64,000 nucleotides of DNA from an uncultured Bacteroidales bacterium. Its GTDB lineage: Bacteria > Bacteroidota > Bacteroidia > Bacteroidales > UBA932. Within the stretch, counting starts at the first letter, position 1, and each line of letters begins with the position of its first letter. Location of the stretch: positions 28,313 to 92,312 of the forward strand of contig ONKE01000056.1 of NCBI GenBank assembly GCA_900318355.1, read 5' to 3'. A model generated the notes under the pieces. That model made no database searches, had not been told where the DNA came from, and saw nothing but the letters and a program-made list of their open reading frames with translations. Of this stretch, positions 1 to 8,039 are shown one piece after another. Made by a program: the position numbers and the translations under genes.

Positions 1-1
1 A

Positions 2-247
2 TTCGGTGGCAATCCGCTGATTAGGCAGGTTCGCGCCAAGCTCGGCCTGAAGGGTGCCGAACTGGACAAGGCGACATCGCTCGCCGGAGACGGGATGGCA
101 GTCGACAAATCCATGATGTATTGGGAAGACTACACCGGCTATCCCGCCCCGATGACCGGATGGCAGATTTATCACCACCCGAACCCGAATGGCGGGCAGG
201 CTATGTTCCGCCAGATTGTCAAGGATCTTCCGGAAATATTTGAATAA
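2..247 (+). CDS. C-terminal fragment of an unidentified protein
   Basis: The reading frame is open from the window edge to a TAA at 245-247 and gives 81 residues of a C-terminus. It is rich in aromatic residues (YWEDYTGY, GWQIYHHPNPNGG) and ends in DLPEIFE. The HPNPNGGQAMF stretch loosely resembles the His-containing block near the end of SGNH/GDSL hydrolases, where a catalytic His sits in an HPN context. That is only a hint, since the N-terminal Ser block lies outside the window. The stop is 16 nt before the start of the nucleoside hydrolase gene, so the two are probably co-transcribed. Function not assigned. Confidence 0.6.
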   Translation, partial: FGGNPLIRQVRAKLGLKGAELDKATSLAGDGMAVDKSMMYWEDYTGYPAPMTGWQIYHHPNPNGGQAMFRQIVKDLPEIFE

Positions 248-263
248 AGTCACCCTTCAAGTG

Positions 264-1283
264 ATGAGAAAGACCATTTTGCTACTTGTTACGGCCATGC
301 TGGCGTTTTCGTGTGCAACGGCGCCGTCCATTCCCCAGATTATTTTCGATACGGACCAGGGAAACGACGTCGATGACGTGCTGGCGCTGGATGTCCTCAA
401 CAAATATGTAGATGAGGGAAAGGTTGACCTCCTGGCCATCCTGCTCAACAAGGAGGGCAGGGGACCGGTGTCGTTCGTTGATCTCATGCAGACGTTCTAC
501 GGCCATCCTGAGGTGCCGATCGGAAAGATTTCAGACGGCAGGTTCGATCCTAACGACAAGTCGGTCAACTATGCCCAGTACGTCGCGGACCTCAAGGACG
601 AGTCGGGAGCGCCTCTTTTCGCCCGTTCCGTAGAGGATCCCGATGCTCTTGAGGAATCCTATCTCCTTTACAGGAAGGTGCTTGCGGGCGCGAAGGACAA
701 ATCCGTTACGATCGTCTCCGTGGGATTTTTCACCAACCTCAAGAGGCTGTATGACTCCCCGGGCGACGCCATATCGCCGCTTTCCGGGCGCGAGCTGGTG
801 TCGAAGAAAGTGAAGGAGCTTGTCGTCGTGGCCGGCGTATTCAGCAATCCCGAGCTGCACGAATATAACGTCTATGTCGACATTCCTTCGGCGAAGACAA
901 TCCTTGAGGAGTGGCCGACCCCGGTCGTCGTGTCTCCGTGGGAACTGGGTATCAACGTCCAGTATCCCGGCGCCAATATCGATACCGACCTGTCATGGGC
1001 TGGGCGGCATCCTCTCGCCGAGGCGTACAAGTGCTATCTCCCTATGCCCTATGACCGTCCGATGTGGGACGACACCGCCGTCGTGTTCGCCGCCGGTGAG
1101 ACTGACTGGTTTACGGTGTCGCCGTATGGCAGCATCGAGGTGACTGACGAAGGCTCGACGTTGTTCCATGAAGACCCGTCCGGAACGCGTCGCTACCTTT
1201 CCGTGACGCCGGAACAGGCCGCCGCGCTGCGGGATTACCTGGTGGCGAAGATCGCCGCCAAACCTGCCTGCTACAGCGAATGA
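264..1283 (+). CDS. nucleoside hydrolase family lipoprotein (IUNH-like)
   Basis: 339 residues from the ATG at 264. That start is preferred over upstream in-frame starts because it gives a clean lipoprotein signal peptide (MRKTILLLVTAMLAFSC, lipobox AFSC). Just after the signal comes FDTDQGNDVDDVLAL, the Asp-rich calcium/ribose-binding motif of inosine-uridine nucleoside hydrolases (DTDxGxDxDD). These enzymes cleave the N-glycosidic bond of nucleosides and release ribose. The lipid anchor places this one in the cell envelope. It is followed 51 bp later by an RpiB-like isomerase, which fits a ribose or nucleoside scavenging role. Some family members in Bacteroidota PULs act on other glycosides, so the substrate is inferred. 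Confidence 0.85.
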   Translation: MRKTILLLVTAMLAFSCATAPSIPQIIFDTDQGNDVDDVLALDVLNKYVDEGKVDLLAILLNKEGRGPVSFVDLMQTFYGHPEVPIGKISDGRFDPNDKSVNYAQYVADLKDESGAPLFARSVEDPDALEESYLLYRKVLAGAKDKSVTIVSVGFFTNLKRLYDSPGDAISPLSGRELVSKKVKELVVVAGVFSNPELHEYNVYVDIPSAKTILEEWPTPVVVSPWELGINVQYPGANIDTDLSWAGRHPLAEAYKCYLPMPYDRPMWDDTAVVFAAGETDWFTVSPYGSIEVTDEGSTLFHEDPSGTRRYLSVTPEQAAALRDYLVAKIAAKPACYSE

Positions 1284-1334
1284 AGGATAATTTATCATGA
1301 ACATATAATCACTTAATTAATTCACACAAAGATT

Positions 1335-1940
1335 ATGAAAACAGTTGCGAACAAAGAGATTCTGATGGCCGCCGATTTCGCCGGCTATCCGTTGAAAGAA
1401 GCAATCAAGGAGTATCTGGAGAAGAAGGGATGGAAAGTGACCGACATCGGCGTCAAGGCTGATTCGGATCCGAACGACACCGAGCTGATGTTCCACCGCA
1501 TCGGTCTTCGCGTCGGCGCGATGATCACCGAAAAGGAATTCGAGCGCGCACTGATTTTCTGCGGCACGGGTATGGGTATCCATATCGCCGCCAGCAAGTG
1601 CCCGGGCGTCCATGCAGGAGTCGTCGAGAGCGTTCCTGCCGCCTTCCGCGCCATCACGGGCAACGGTGTCAATGTCTTGGCTATGGGTGCATTCTACGTA
1701 ACACCCGAACTGGGCAAGCAGTGCGCCGACGCGTTCCTGTACAACGATTTCGGCAGTGGATGGGAATGGTGGCCTGATTTCGACAAGTTCCACCAGATCG
1801 CCATCGACGAGCTGAACGCCTTCAACTACGAGGAGTACAAGGCCAACGGCTTCAAGGTCAAACACCTCGGCGACTGCCACTGTGAGCTGTATGACCGTCC
1901 TGAAGGCTTCTCCAGCATTCCTCTGATGGTCAAACGTTAG
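1335..1940 (+). CDS. RpiB/LacA/LacB family sugar-phosphate isomerase, divergent
   Basis: 201 residues with the RpiB/LacAB fold pattern: an N-terminal strand followed by DFAGYPLKEAIKEYL, then the phosphate/anion loop FCGTGMGIHIAA. Classical RpiB interconverts ribose-5-phosphate and ribulose-5-phosphate. The usual active-site His after the first Asp (SDHAG in RpiB) is Phe here (ADFAG). The later catalytic His region reads RAITGNGVNVLAMG without a His. The Cys before GTGMG is kept. The C-terminus is about 50 residues longer than in typical RpiB (~150 aa). It therefore probably acts on a different aldose/ketose phosphate. The upstream neighbour is the nucleoside hydrolase. Its stop overlaps the 3' end of the convergent regulator by 11 bp. 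Confidence 0.8.
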   Translation: MKTVANKEILMAADFAGYPLKEAIKEYLEKKGWKVTDIGVKADSDPNDTELMFHRIGLRVGAMITEKEFERALIFCGTGMGIHIAASKCPGVHAGVVESVPAAFRAITGNGVNVLAMGAFYVTPELGKQCADAFLYNDFGSGWEWWPDFDKFHQIAIDELNAFNYEEYKANGFKVKHLGDCHCELYDRPEGFSSIPLMVKR

Positions 1941-4791
1941 GGGATTGCATCTGCTGATCCAAGGGCTGGTCCGTAAGACCGGCCCTTTTTTCGTCAGGGA
2001 TTCCGCTCGCCTTCATGTCTTTCGGAGATATGCCGAAATGCTGTTTGAAGGCCTTGGAAAAATAAGAATAGGAGTTGAATCCGGTCTTGTCGGCGATTTC
2101 CGTAAGGGATAGATTTCCTTCCTGAATCAGTGTTGAAGCCATCTTGAACCGGTAATTGCGGATGAAATCTTTCGGAGGCATGCCGGCGAGGCTCTTGACC
2201 CTGTTGAAAAGGGCTGTCCGGCTGAAGCCCATTTCCGTAGCCAGGGTATCGACATTGAAGTCCGGATTGGCAATTTCACGCCGTACCACCTCGTCGAGCT
2301 GCTGCAGGAAATGTCGGTCTCTTTCACTGAGGGCTGTCATGCTCCGTTTGATGATTTCCCCAAGTTCCTTCTCTTTTGCCTGCCGCGCCTGTTCTTCACG
2401 GGCCCGGTTTTTCTTGACTACCGTCAGCGTCATAATGAGGGAGCTGAGGAAAAGGAGCAGCAAGACGATGTATAGGGCAAGCGCGGGCGTTGACACCCAT
2501 GGGGATTTCTTAATCCGGATTCCGAGCTCGGCCGGAGCTATTGACGTTTGACCGTCTTCACCGACGGCCCAGACACGGAAAGTATATTTTCCGCTTGGCA
2601 GGTTGGGGTAGCTGGCGCGCCGGTGTGTTCCGACGGACACGGGCTCCTTGTCCAGCCCTTCCAGCTGGTATCGATAGCTGAGGTTGTTGGACGAGAAATA
2701 ATCAATTCCTGCGTAGTCGATAGTGATGGTCTTCTGCCTATGGTCCAGGACGACTTCCCGGGTGTGGTTGATGTCCCTGGTGAGAAGCCCTGATACATCT
2801 TGGGGTGTCAGGCTCTTGTTGAAGACTTTCAGGTCTTCGATGTTGATCCGTGGCGCATCCGTATTTGCCGGAATATCGGCTGGATGGAAATAGGTTACGC
2901 CATGGTTTCCGCCAAAGAACAGAACCCCGCCAGTCGAGATTCCGCCGGATTTCTCGTGATATTGCTCTCCGGGGAAAAGGCTGCGGAGATTGAATGTGGT
3001 CACCCGCAGCCGGTCCTTGTCCGGGTCGATCCTGACGATTCCGCTGTGGGTGCTTGCCCACATGGTGCCGGTATTGTCTTCCTGGAAACAGAGGACGTTA
3101 TTGCTCGGAAGACCATCTCCTTCAGTCAGGCGGAAATAATTTCCGTCCGCCCCGATGCAGGCCATCCCATGGTAGTAAGACCCCAACCACAGGTTACCTC
3201 GCCGGTCACGGGAGAGGGTGATGCAGTTCCTGGCGATTTCCGCATAGGGCTCCGGAAGGATCAGGGCAGTCGGAGCACCTTTTCCCGGCTCGAAGGTATA
3301 TATGTGGTCTGAATAGACGGAAACGAGCATGGTCCCGTCCTTCTGGAAGATGAATTCCGGAACGTTGCCCGGAATCCGGCAGACCGCCTTGTCCGCCAGC
3401 GCACCGCTTTTTCCGACCTCGTAGAGCCCTGTCCACGTGCCGCACCAGACCGTTCCGTTTTCGGATTCCTTGATGGTACGGACATTTCTGAGCATTGTTT
3501 TCTTCTCAGGGACCAGGCGCTTTCCTTCCACGCGGCCCATCACCAGGCATGATTCAAAAGCTGCCCATATTTTCCCCTTGGAGTCTATCAGGATGGCTTC
3601 CAAAAAATCTTTTCCGCTGGCAGGTGAATCGTTTACGGAGTTCCCATAGAGAAGATTGTCGGAAGAATAGTATGTGTAGCGTCCGTCTTTTTCATAGCGG
3701 AAGATTCCATCGTAGCGTGTCGAAATCCACATTGCACCGTCTTTCCCTGGCACAATCCGGGTGCAGAACTTATTTCGGACGGCATCGTTGAGCGTCTGGT
3801 CCGTACAGAAATAGTCGGACTGCTTCTTTGCGATGAAAAACCCTTTGTCGTAGGTGCCGATCCACACCATGCCGTTTTCGTCAATAAAGCAGCACTGCGC
3901 CTGGGAGGAGCGTTTCGGATTGTAACAGGACGGCTTGTTGTGCTCAAGGCGTTGCGAAAGGATGTTGTAGAGATAGACACCCTGTGTCGATGTGCCGACA
4001 AGAACCTTCATGGGCTCCACCTCGCGGAGGAAATTGATGCCTGTGTGGCTGACGGCCTGTCGCAGCGTCTGAATCCCGGACGGTTCAACGAAAGTCCGGG
4101 TGGTTGGATCGAAGAAGAGGAGACCGTCATCCGTACCCAGCCACCAATTCCGGTCCGGCGCCTGGAAGATGCACGTTACGGTCCTTTTTTGCGGAACGGG
4201 AATCATCTCCCAAACATCGGCATGTGTCCGTGTGCCGATTCCGCTTCCGTTTGTTCCCATCCAAAGTTTCCCGTGGTCGTCCTCCCAGTACACCTTGACA
4301 TCGGTCCCGGGGCGTTGGATGGCGCTTTCACCCGATTCCGGATCATAACGAAGAGCCCCTACGGGGGTTGCCAGCCAAAGATAGCCTTCTGTATCCTGGT
4401 GGATGTCGTAGACGGAATAACCCTCCACGCATCGGATGAACCCTTCGTCTTCCGGATTATAGCGGCATAGGCCGCTGATGGTCCCGACCCAGAGACGGTC
4501 CTGCTGCGATTCGTAGTGCAGCGTGAAGACGAAATCGCTGCTCAGGCTGGCCGGGTCGCCCGGCTCATTGTAGAAATGTTCGAATTCGTAGCCGTTATAT
4601 TTGTTCAGGCCGCCGAGGGTACCGATCCAGATGTGACCGAAACGGTCCTGCGCAAAGGATGTCACATCCAGCAGGGACAGGTGTTCGGACAGCCGTTCTT
4701 CGCGGGATGGCTGCATCGTTTCGGCCGCGAGTGATGCGGCACAGGAAAGGGACAGGAGCAGAAGAAATATGTATTTTTGAGCGGGATGCAT
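1930..4791 (-). CDS. propeller-domain sensor/AraC one-component regulator lacking kinase and receiver
   Basis: 953 residues from the ATG at 4791, chosen because it opens directly on a signal peptide (MHPAQKYIFLLLLSLSCAAS). Periplasmic part: repeated Reg_prop blades such as DRFGHIWIGTLGGLNKYNG and GTMWASTHSGIVRID, then a Y_Y_Y domain (around residues 690-765). One membrane helix follows (about 768-792), then a charged coiled linker (about 793-845), then directly an AraC-type double helix-turn-helix (about 846-930). Hybrid two-component systems of PULs normally carry DHp, HATPase and receiver domains between the membrane helix and AraC domain; none is present. It is divergent from the susC-like gene at 4980 and probably controls it. 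How ligand binding reaches the DNA-binding domain without phosphotransfer is unknown. Confidence 0.9.
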   Translation of the reverse strand: MHPAQKYIFLLLLSLSCAASLAAETMQPSREERLSEHLSLLDVTSFAQDRFGHIWIGTLGGLNKYNGYEFEHFYNEPGDPASLSSDFVFTLHYESQQDRLWVGTISGLCRYNPEDEGFIRCVEGYSVYDIHQDTEGYLWLATPVGALRYDPESGESAIQRPGTDVKVYWEDDHGKLWMGTNGSGIGTRTHADVWEMIPVPQKRTVTCIFQAPDRNWWLGTDDGLLFFDPTTRTFVEPSGIQTLRQAVSHTGINFLREVEPMKVLVGTSTQGVYLYNILSQRLEHNKPSCYNPKRSSQAQCCFIDENGMVWIGTYDKGFFIAKKQSDYFCTDQTLNDAVRNKFCTRIVPGKDGAMWISTRYDGIFRYEKDGRYTYYSSDNLLYGNSVNDSPASGKDFLEAILIDSKGKIWAAFESCLVMGRVEGKRLVPEKKTMLRNVRTIKESENGTVWCGTWTGLYEVGKSGALADKAVCRIPGNVPEFIFQKDGTMLVSVYSDHIYTFEPGKGAPTALILPEPYAEIARNCITLSRDRRGNLWLGSYYHGMACIGADGNYFRLTEGDGLPSNNVLCFQEDNTGTMWASTHSGIVRIDPDKDRLRVTTFNLRSLFPGEQYHEKSGGISTGGVLFFGGNHGVTYFHPADIPANTDAPRINIEDLKVFNKSLTPQDVSGLLTRDINHTREVVLDHRQKTITIDYAGIDYFSSNNLSYRYQLEGLDKEPVSVGTHRRASYPNLPSGKYTFRVWAVGEDGQTSIAPAELGIRIKKSPWVSTPALALYIVLLLLFLSSLIMTLTVVKKNRAREEQARQAKEKELGEIIKRSMTALSERDRHFLQQLDEVVRREIANPDFNVDTLATEMGFSRTALFNRVKSLAGMPPKDFIRNYRFKMASTLIQEGNLSLTEIADKTGFNSYSYFSKAFKQHFGISPKDMKASGIPDEKRAGLTDQPLDQQMQSPNV
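1963..1991 (+). terminator. Rho-independent terminator for the rpiB-like gene
   Basis: GGGCTGGTC (1963-1971) pairs with GACCGGCCC (1977-1985) through a 5-nt loop with one G-U wobble, and is followed by six T residues (1986-1991). It lies 22 bp after the isomerase stop and inside the C-terminal coding region of the opposing regulator gene. Confidence 0.85.
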
Positions 4792-4814
4792 GACTGAAAA
4801 CGTAAATTTGTTCA

Positions 4815-4822
4815 CCAAGATA
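4815..4822 (-). promoter_or_regulatory. possible -7 box of the regulator gene
   Basis: On the minus strand this reads TATCTTGG, one mismatch from the Bacteroidota -7 consensus TAnnTTTG, 23 bp upstream of the regulator start. No clear -33 element. Confidence 0.4.
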
Positions 4823-4849
4823 CAATTATTTTTTATCTCTGATTCCGGC

Positions 4850-4886
4850 CATTTTTAAAAATGTACGAAAGTGCATTTTTTAAAAC
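4850..4886. promoter_or_regulatory. direct repeat, candidate regulator-binding site
   Basis: CATTTTTAAAA (from 4850) and CATTTTTTAAAA (from 4874) are near-identical direct repeats 24 bp apart, placed upstream of the susC -7 box at 4920. AraC-type regulators commonly bind direct repeats about two helical turns apart. A related GTTTTAAAAC palindrome sits at 11476-11485 before the GH71/99-like gene. Confidence 0.4.
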
Positions 4887-4919
4887 AATTTTTGCAAGTA
4901 GAGCCTCCGTTAAAAAAGA

Positions 4920-4927
4920 TATATTTG
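4920..4927 (+). promoter_or_regulatory. -7 box for the first susC-like operon
   Basis: TATATTTG matches TAnnTTTG. A TTTG at 4891-4894 could be the -33 element, but the 25-bp spacing is longer than the usual ~19-20 bp, so activator dependence is plausible. The predicted leader before the ATG at 4980 is about 48 nt. Confidence 0.55.
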
Positions 4928-4979
4928 CATGAAACGATTTAATAGTAATCGACAATTAGCAACCTCAGAACTATTCTTT

Positions 4980-7900
4980 ATGAAAATCAGACTTATCCTA
5001 TTCAGTTGCTTGCTGCTATGGCTTTGGAGCGTGCCGGGTTCCGCCCAGAACGCGGCCGTGAAAGTCATCGGAGCGGTACGCGATGGACAGAACGAGCCCC
5101 TCCAGGGAGCAGTTATCCAGGTGAAGGATTCCCAGCACGGAACCATGTCGGATCGCAACGGGCAGTATTCGCTCGATGTCCCGGCCGGTGACGCGACGCT
5201 GGTGTTTTCCATGCTGGGTTATCAGACTGTCGAGGTCCGTCTCGAAGGCAGGACCCGGGTAGATGTTATCCTGCAGGAAGAGGTGAATACCCTGGAGGAA
5301 ACCGTAGTCGTCGCTTATGGACAGCAAAAGAAAGAGAGTGTCGTTGCGGCCCTTTCGTCCATTTCGGCCGAGGGGCTTGTCCAGACGCCGACGTCCAATC
5401 TGGGCGTGGCGTTGGCCGGCCGTCTTCCGGGTCTGACCGTCCTGCAGCGAAGCGGTGTCCCGGGCGGAGAAAACCTTGAGTTTTACATCCGTGGCCGGAG
5501 CACCATCAACGGCCAGGCCCCGCTTTGCCTGGTTGATGGCGTTGAGCGGGAATTTACCGCCCTCGACCCCCATGAGGTCGCCACGATTACCGTCTTGAAA
5601 GATGCTTCCGCGACGGCTGTTTATGGCGTCCGTGGCGCTAACGGCGTCATCATCGTTACAACCCGCCGCGGCAAATCCGGCAAACCGGTCATCGACGCCA
5701 CCGTCGAGCAGTCGTGGCAAAGTGCGACCAGGCTCCCGGACATGGTCAATGCCTACGACTATGCCGTGTTGCGCAACCAGGTCGAAACACAGAACGGACG
5801 CGTCCCGATTTACGACCAGGAAGCTCTCGAGCATTACCGGACCGGGGACATGCAGGCCCTCTATCCGACCCGTAACATGATCAAGGATTTTATCCGGGAG
5901 GCGTCTCCGATGCAGCGTGTCAATGTCAATGTCAGCGGAGGTACCGAGAGGATCAAATATTTTACGACCGTCGGCTATCTTCATCAGGAAGGTCTGTTCA
6001 AGTCGGAACGCTTCGACGAGTACGATTACGATCCCACCTCAAAGGCCATGCGTGTCAATTTCCGCTCCAACCTGGATGTTGACATAACCAAGCGGCTGCA
6101 TATGGCTCTCAACGTCAGCGGATACATGCAGCGCAAGAACGACCCGGTCATAGTTCCGTTCAATGCCGGTTATCTCAACGATGTCCAGGGCTACTCGGTC
6201 GTCATCGCATCCATCTTTACCACCCCTAACAACTACCATAATGATATTACGCCCGACGGAGGAGTTCTGACCAATTCCCTCAAGGGCGGTAACATCAACA
6301 ATGTCCCTTACGGTATGCTGAACCGTTCCGGCTTCCGCAATACGCAGACCAACCAGGTAACCGCCTCTCTGGGAGTGACGTATGATTTTGATTTCATTAC
6401 TCCGGGCCTTTCCGCAAGGGTGATCGCTTCTTATGATGCGTTTTCGTCCAACCAGCAGGTCCGCCAGCGTACCTACCAGCTGTATGAGGCCTACGCCAAT
6501 CCGGAATCGCCCGACGGTGTGTCTTATCAGCCTACCGGAACGAATGTTGACAGCGCCCTCTCCGACTCGCAGTATCAGGCGTTCAACAACCTGTTCAACA
6601 TCGATGCCTCAGTCAATTACGCCCGCACGTTCGGCAAACATGATGTGACCGGCATGCTGCTGTTCAACAGGTATCAAAGGGTTATCAATATCGAACTGCC
6701 ATACAATTATGTAGGATTTGTCGGCCGGGCGACCTACGCCTATGACCGCCGCCTTCTTGCGGAAATCAACTTCGGCTACAACGGGTCGGAACAGTTCGCC
6801 CCCGGTCACAAGATGGGTTTCTTCCCCTCGGTGTCCCTTGGTTGGGTCCTTTCCGAGGAGAAGTGGATGGCCCCTGTCAAGGACGCTCTTTCTTTCCTTA
6901 AAGTCCGTGCATCTTTCGGCCAGGTCGGCAACGACAACATGAACGGTTCCCGTTTTGCCTTCCTGACGCTCTGGAACGGCAGTTATGAGTCGCAGATCGG
7001 AAATGACCGGCTGACCTGGGAGAAGGCCAACAAGTACAATCTCGGCCTCGAGATCGGCCTGTTCAACATGTTCCGCATCGAGGCGGACGCCTTCTACGAG
7101 CGCCGCAACAATATTCTCATCCCTGCTACGGGCTTGATTCCGACGGGAATGTTCGGAACCGGCGGTGTGGACGTCTCAGGCATGATTCCAAAGATTAATG
7201 CAGGCGTTATCGAAAATGCCGGTTTCGAGATCAGCACGACTTTCCAGAAACAGTTTACCCGTGACATGCGGCTGGATATCCGTCTCAATACGGCCTTTAA
7301 CCGCAATAAGGTGCTTGATACGCGGGAAGTGCTTCTGCCTGAGGATTATGCTTGCCGTCTGCGCAGCACCGGATACCGGCTTGGACAGCCCTTCGGCTAT
7401 GAAGTGGCCGGCTTCTTCAACAGCGAGCAGGACATCGTGGACTGGTTCGACCAGTCCGGACTTGGTGCGCAGCCCAAAGTGGGCGACCTGAAGTACCGGG
7501 ACGAGAACGGCGACGGAATCGTGGATGAAAAGGATGCGGTTCCCGTCGGCGATCCGGAAATCCCGGAATGGAACTTCGGCCTGGCCCTTAGTTTCCAGTG
7601 GAAAGGGATTGACTTCAGCATGATGTGGCAAGGCGTCGCAGGCCGAAGCAACTGGTTCGGCGGACAGTGGGTCTGGGAGAATTACAACTTCAACCAGTGG
7701 CACAAAGAGGCGTGGAGCCAGGAAAGATATGACAGCGGTCAGCGAATCACCTATCCTCGCCTTGATACAAACAGCACGGCGAGCAAAATCGCATCGGACT
7801 TCTGGTACGTTGACGGTGACTATTTCCGCCTGAAAAACATCGAGCTGGGCTACTCCCTCCCCAAGCGGTGGAGCAAGGCAATCAGGGCGGAGAACATCCG

Positions 7901-8033
7901 TTTCTACGTGAACGGACTCAATCTGCTGACCTTCGACAAATACCCGGTCAAATACAAGGATCCGGAGCAGAACAACGAACTCCTGTATCCGGTCTTCAAG
8001 ACTGTCAACATCGGGTTGAACATAACATTCTAA
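4980..8033 (+). CDS. SusC/RagA-type TonB-dependent outer-membrane transporter
   Basis: 1017 residues from the ATG at 4980, preferred over an upstream in-frame ATG at 4929 because it begins a clean signal peptide (MKIRLILFSCLLLWLWSVPGSAQ). Domains in order: a carboxypeptidase-regulatory-like domain (residues ~25-100), a TonB box/plug region (LEETVVVAYGQQKKESVVAALSSI; DGVEREFTALDPHEVATI; LKDASATAVYGVRGANGVI), then a 22-strand barrel ending NIGLNITF. With the SusD partner 6 bp downstream it should form a lidded channel importing oligosaccharides into the periplasm using TonB energy. The glycan is not identifiable from the sequence. Confidence 0.95.
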   Translation: MKIRLILFSCLLLWLWSVPGSAQNAAVKVIGAVRDGQNEPLQGAVIQVKDSQHGTMSDRNGQYSLDVPAGDATLVFSMLGYQTVEVRLEGRTRVDVILQEEVNTLEETVVVAYGQQKKESVVAALSSISAEGLVQTPTSNLGVALAGRLPGLTVLQRSGVPGGENLEFYIRGRSTINGQAPLCLVDGVEREFTALDPHEVATITVLKDASATAVYGVRGANGVIIVTTRRGKSGKPVIDATVEQSWQSATRLPDMVNAYDYAVLRNQVETQNGRVPIYDQEALEHYRTGDMQALYPTRNMIKDFIREASPMQRVNVNVSGGTERIKYFTTVGYLHQEGLFKSERFDEYDYDPTSKAMRVNFRSNLDVDITKRLHMALNVSGYMQRKNDPVIVPFNAGYLNDVQGYSVVIASIFTTPNNYHNDITPDGGVLTNSLKGGNINNVPYGMLNRSGFRNTQTNQVTASLGVTYDFDFITPGLSARVIASYDAFSSNQQVRQRTYQLYEAYANPESPDGVSYQPTGTNVDSALSDSQYQAFNNLFNIDASVNYARTFGKHDVTGMLLFNRYQRVINIELPYNYVGFVGRATYAYDRRLLAEINFGYNGSEQFAPGHKMGFFPSVSLGWVLSEEKWMAPVKDALSFLKVRASFGQVGNDNMNGSRFAFLTLWNGSYESQIGNDRLTWEKANKYNLGLEIGLFNMFRIEADAFYERRNNILIPATGLIPTGMFGTGGVDVSGMIPKINAGVIENAGFEISTTFQKQFTRDMRLDIRLNTAFNRNKVLDTREVLLPEDYACRLRSTGYRLGQPFGYEVAGFFNSEQDIVDWFDQSGLGAQPKVGDLKYRDENGDGIVDEKDAVPVGDPEIPEWNFGLALSFQWKGIDFSMMWQGVAGRSNWFGGQWVWENYNFNQWHKEAWSQERYDSGQRITYPRLDTNSTASKIASDFWYVDGDYFRLKNIELGYSLPKRWSKAIRAENIRFYVNGLNLLTFDKYPVKYKDPEQNNELLYPVFKTVNIGLNITF

Positions 8034-8039
8034 CAAGCG

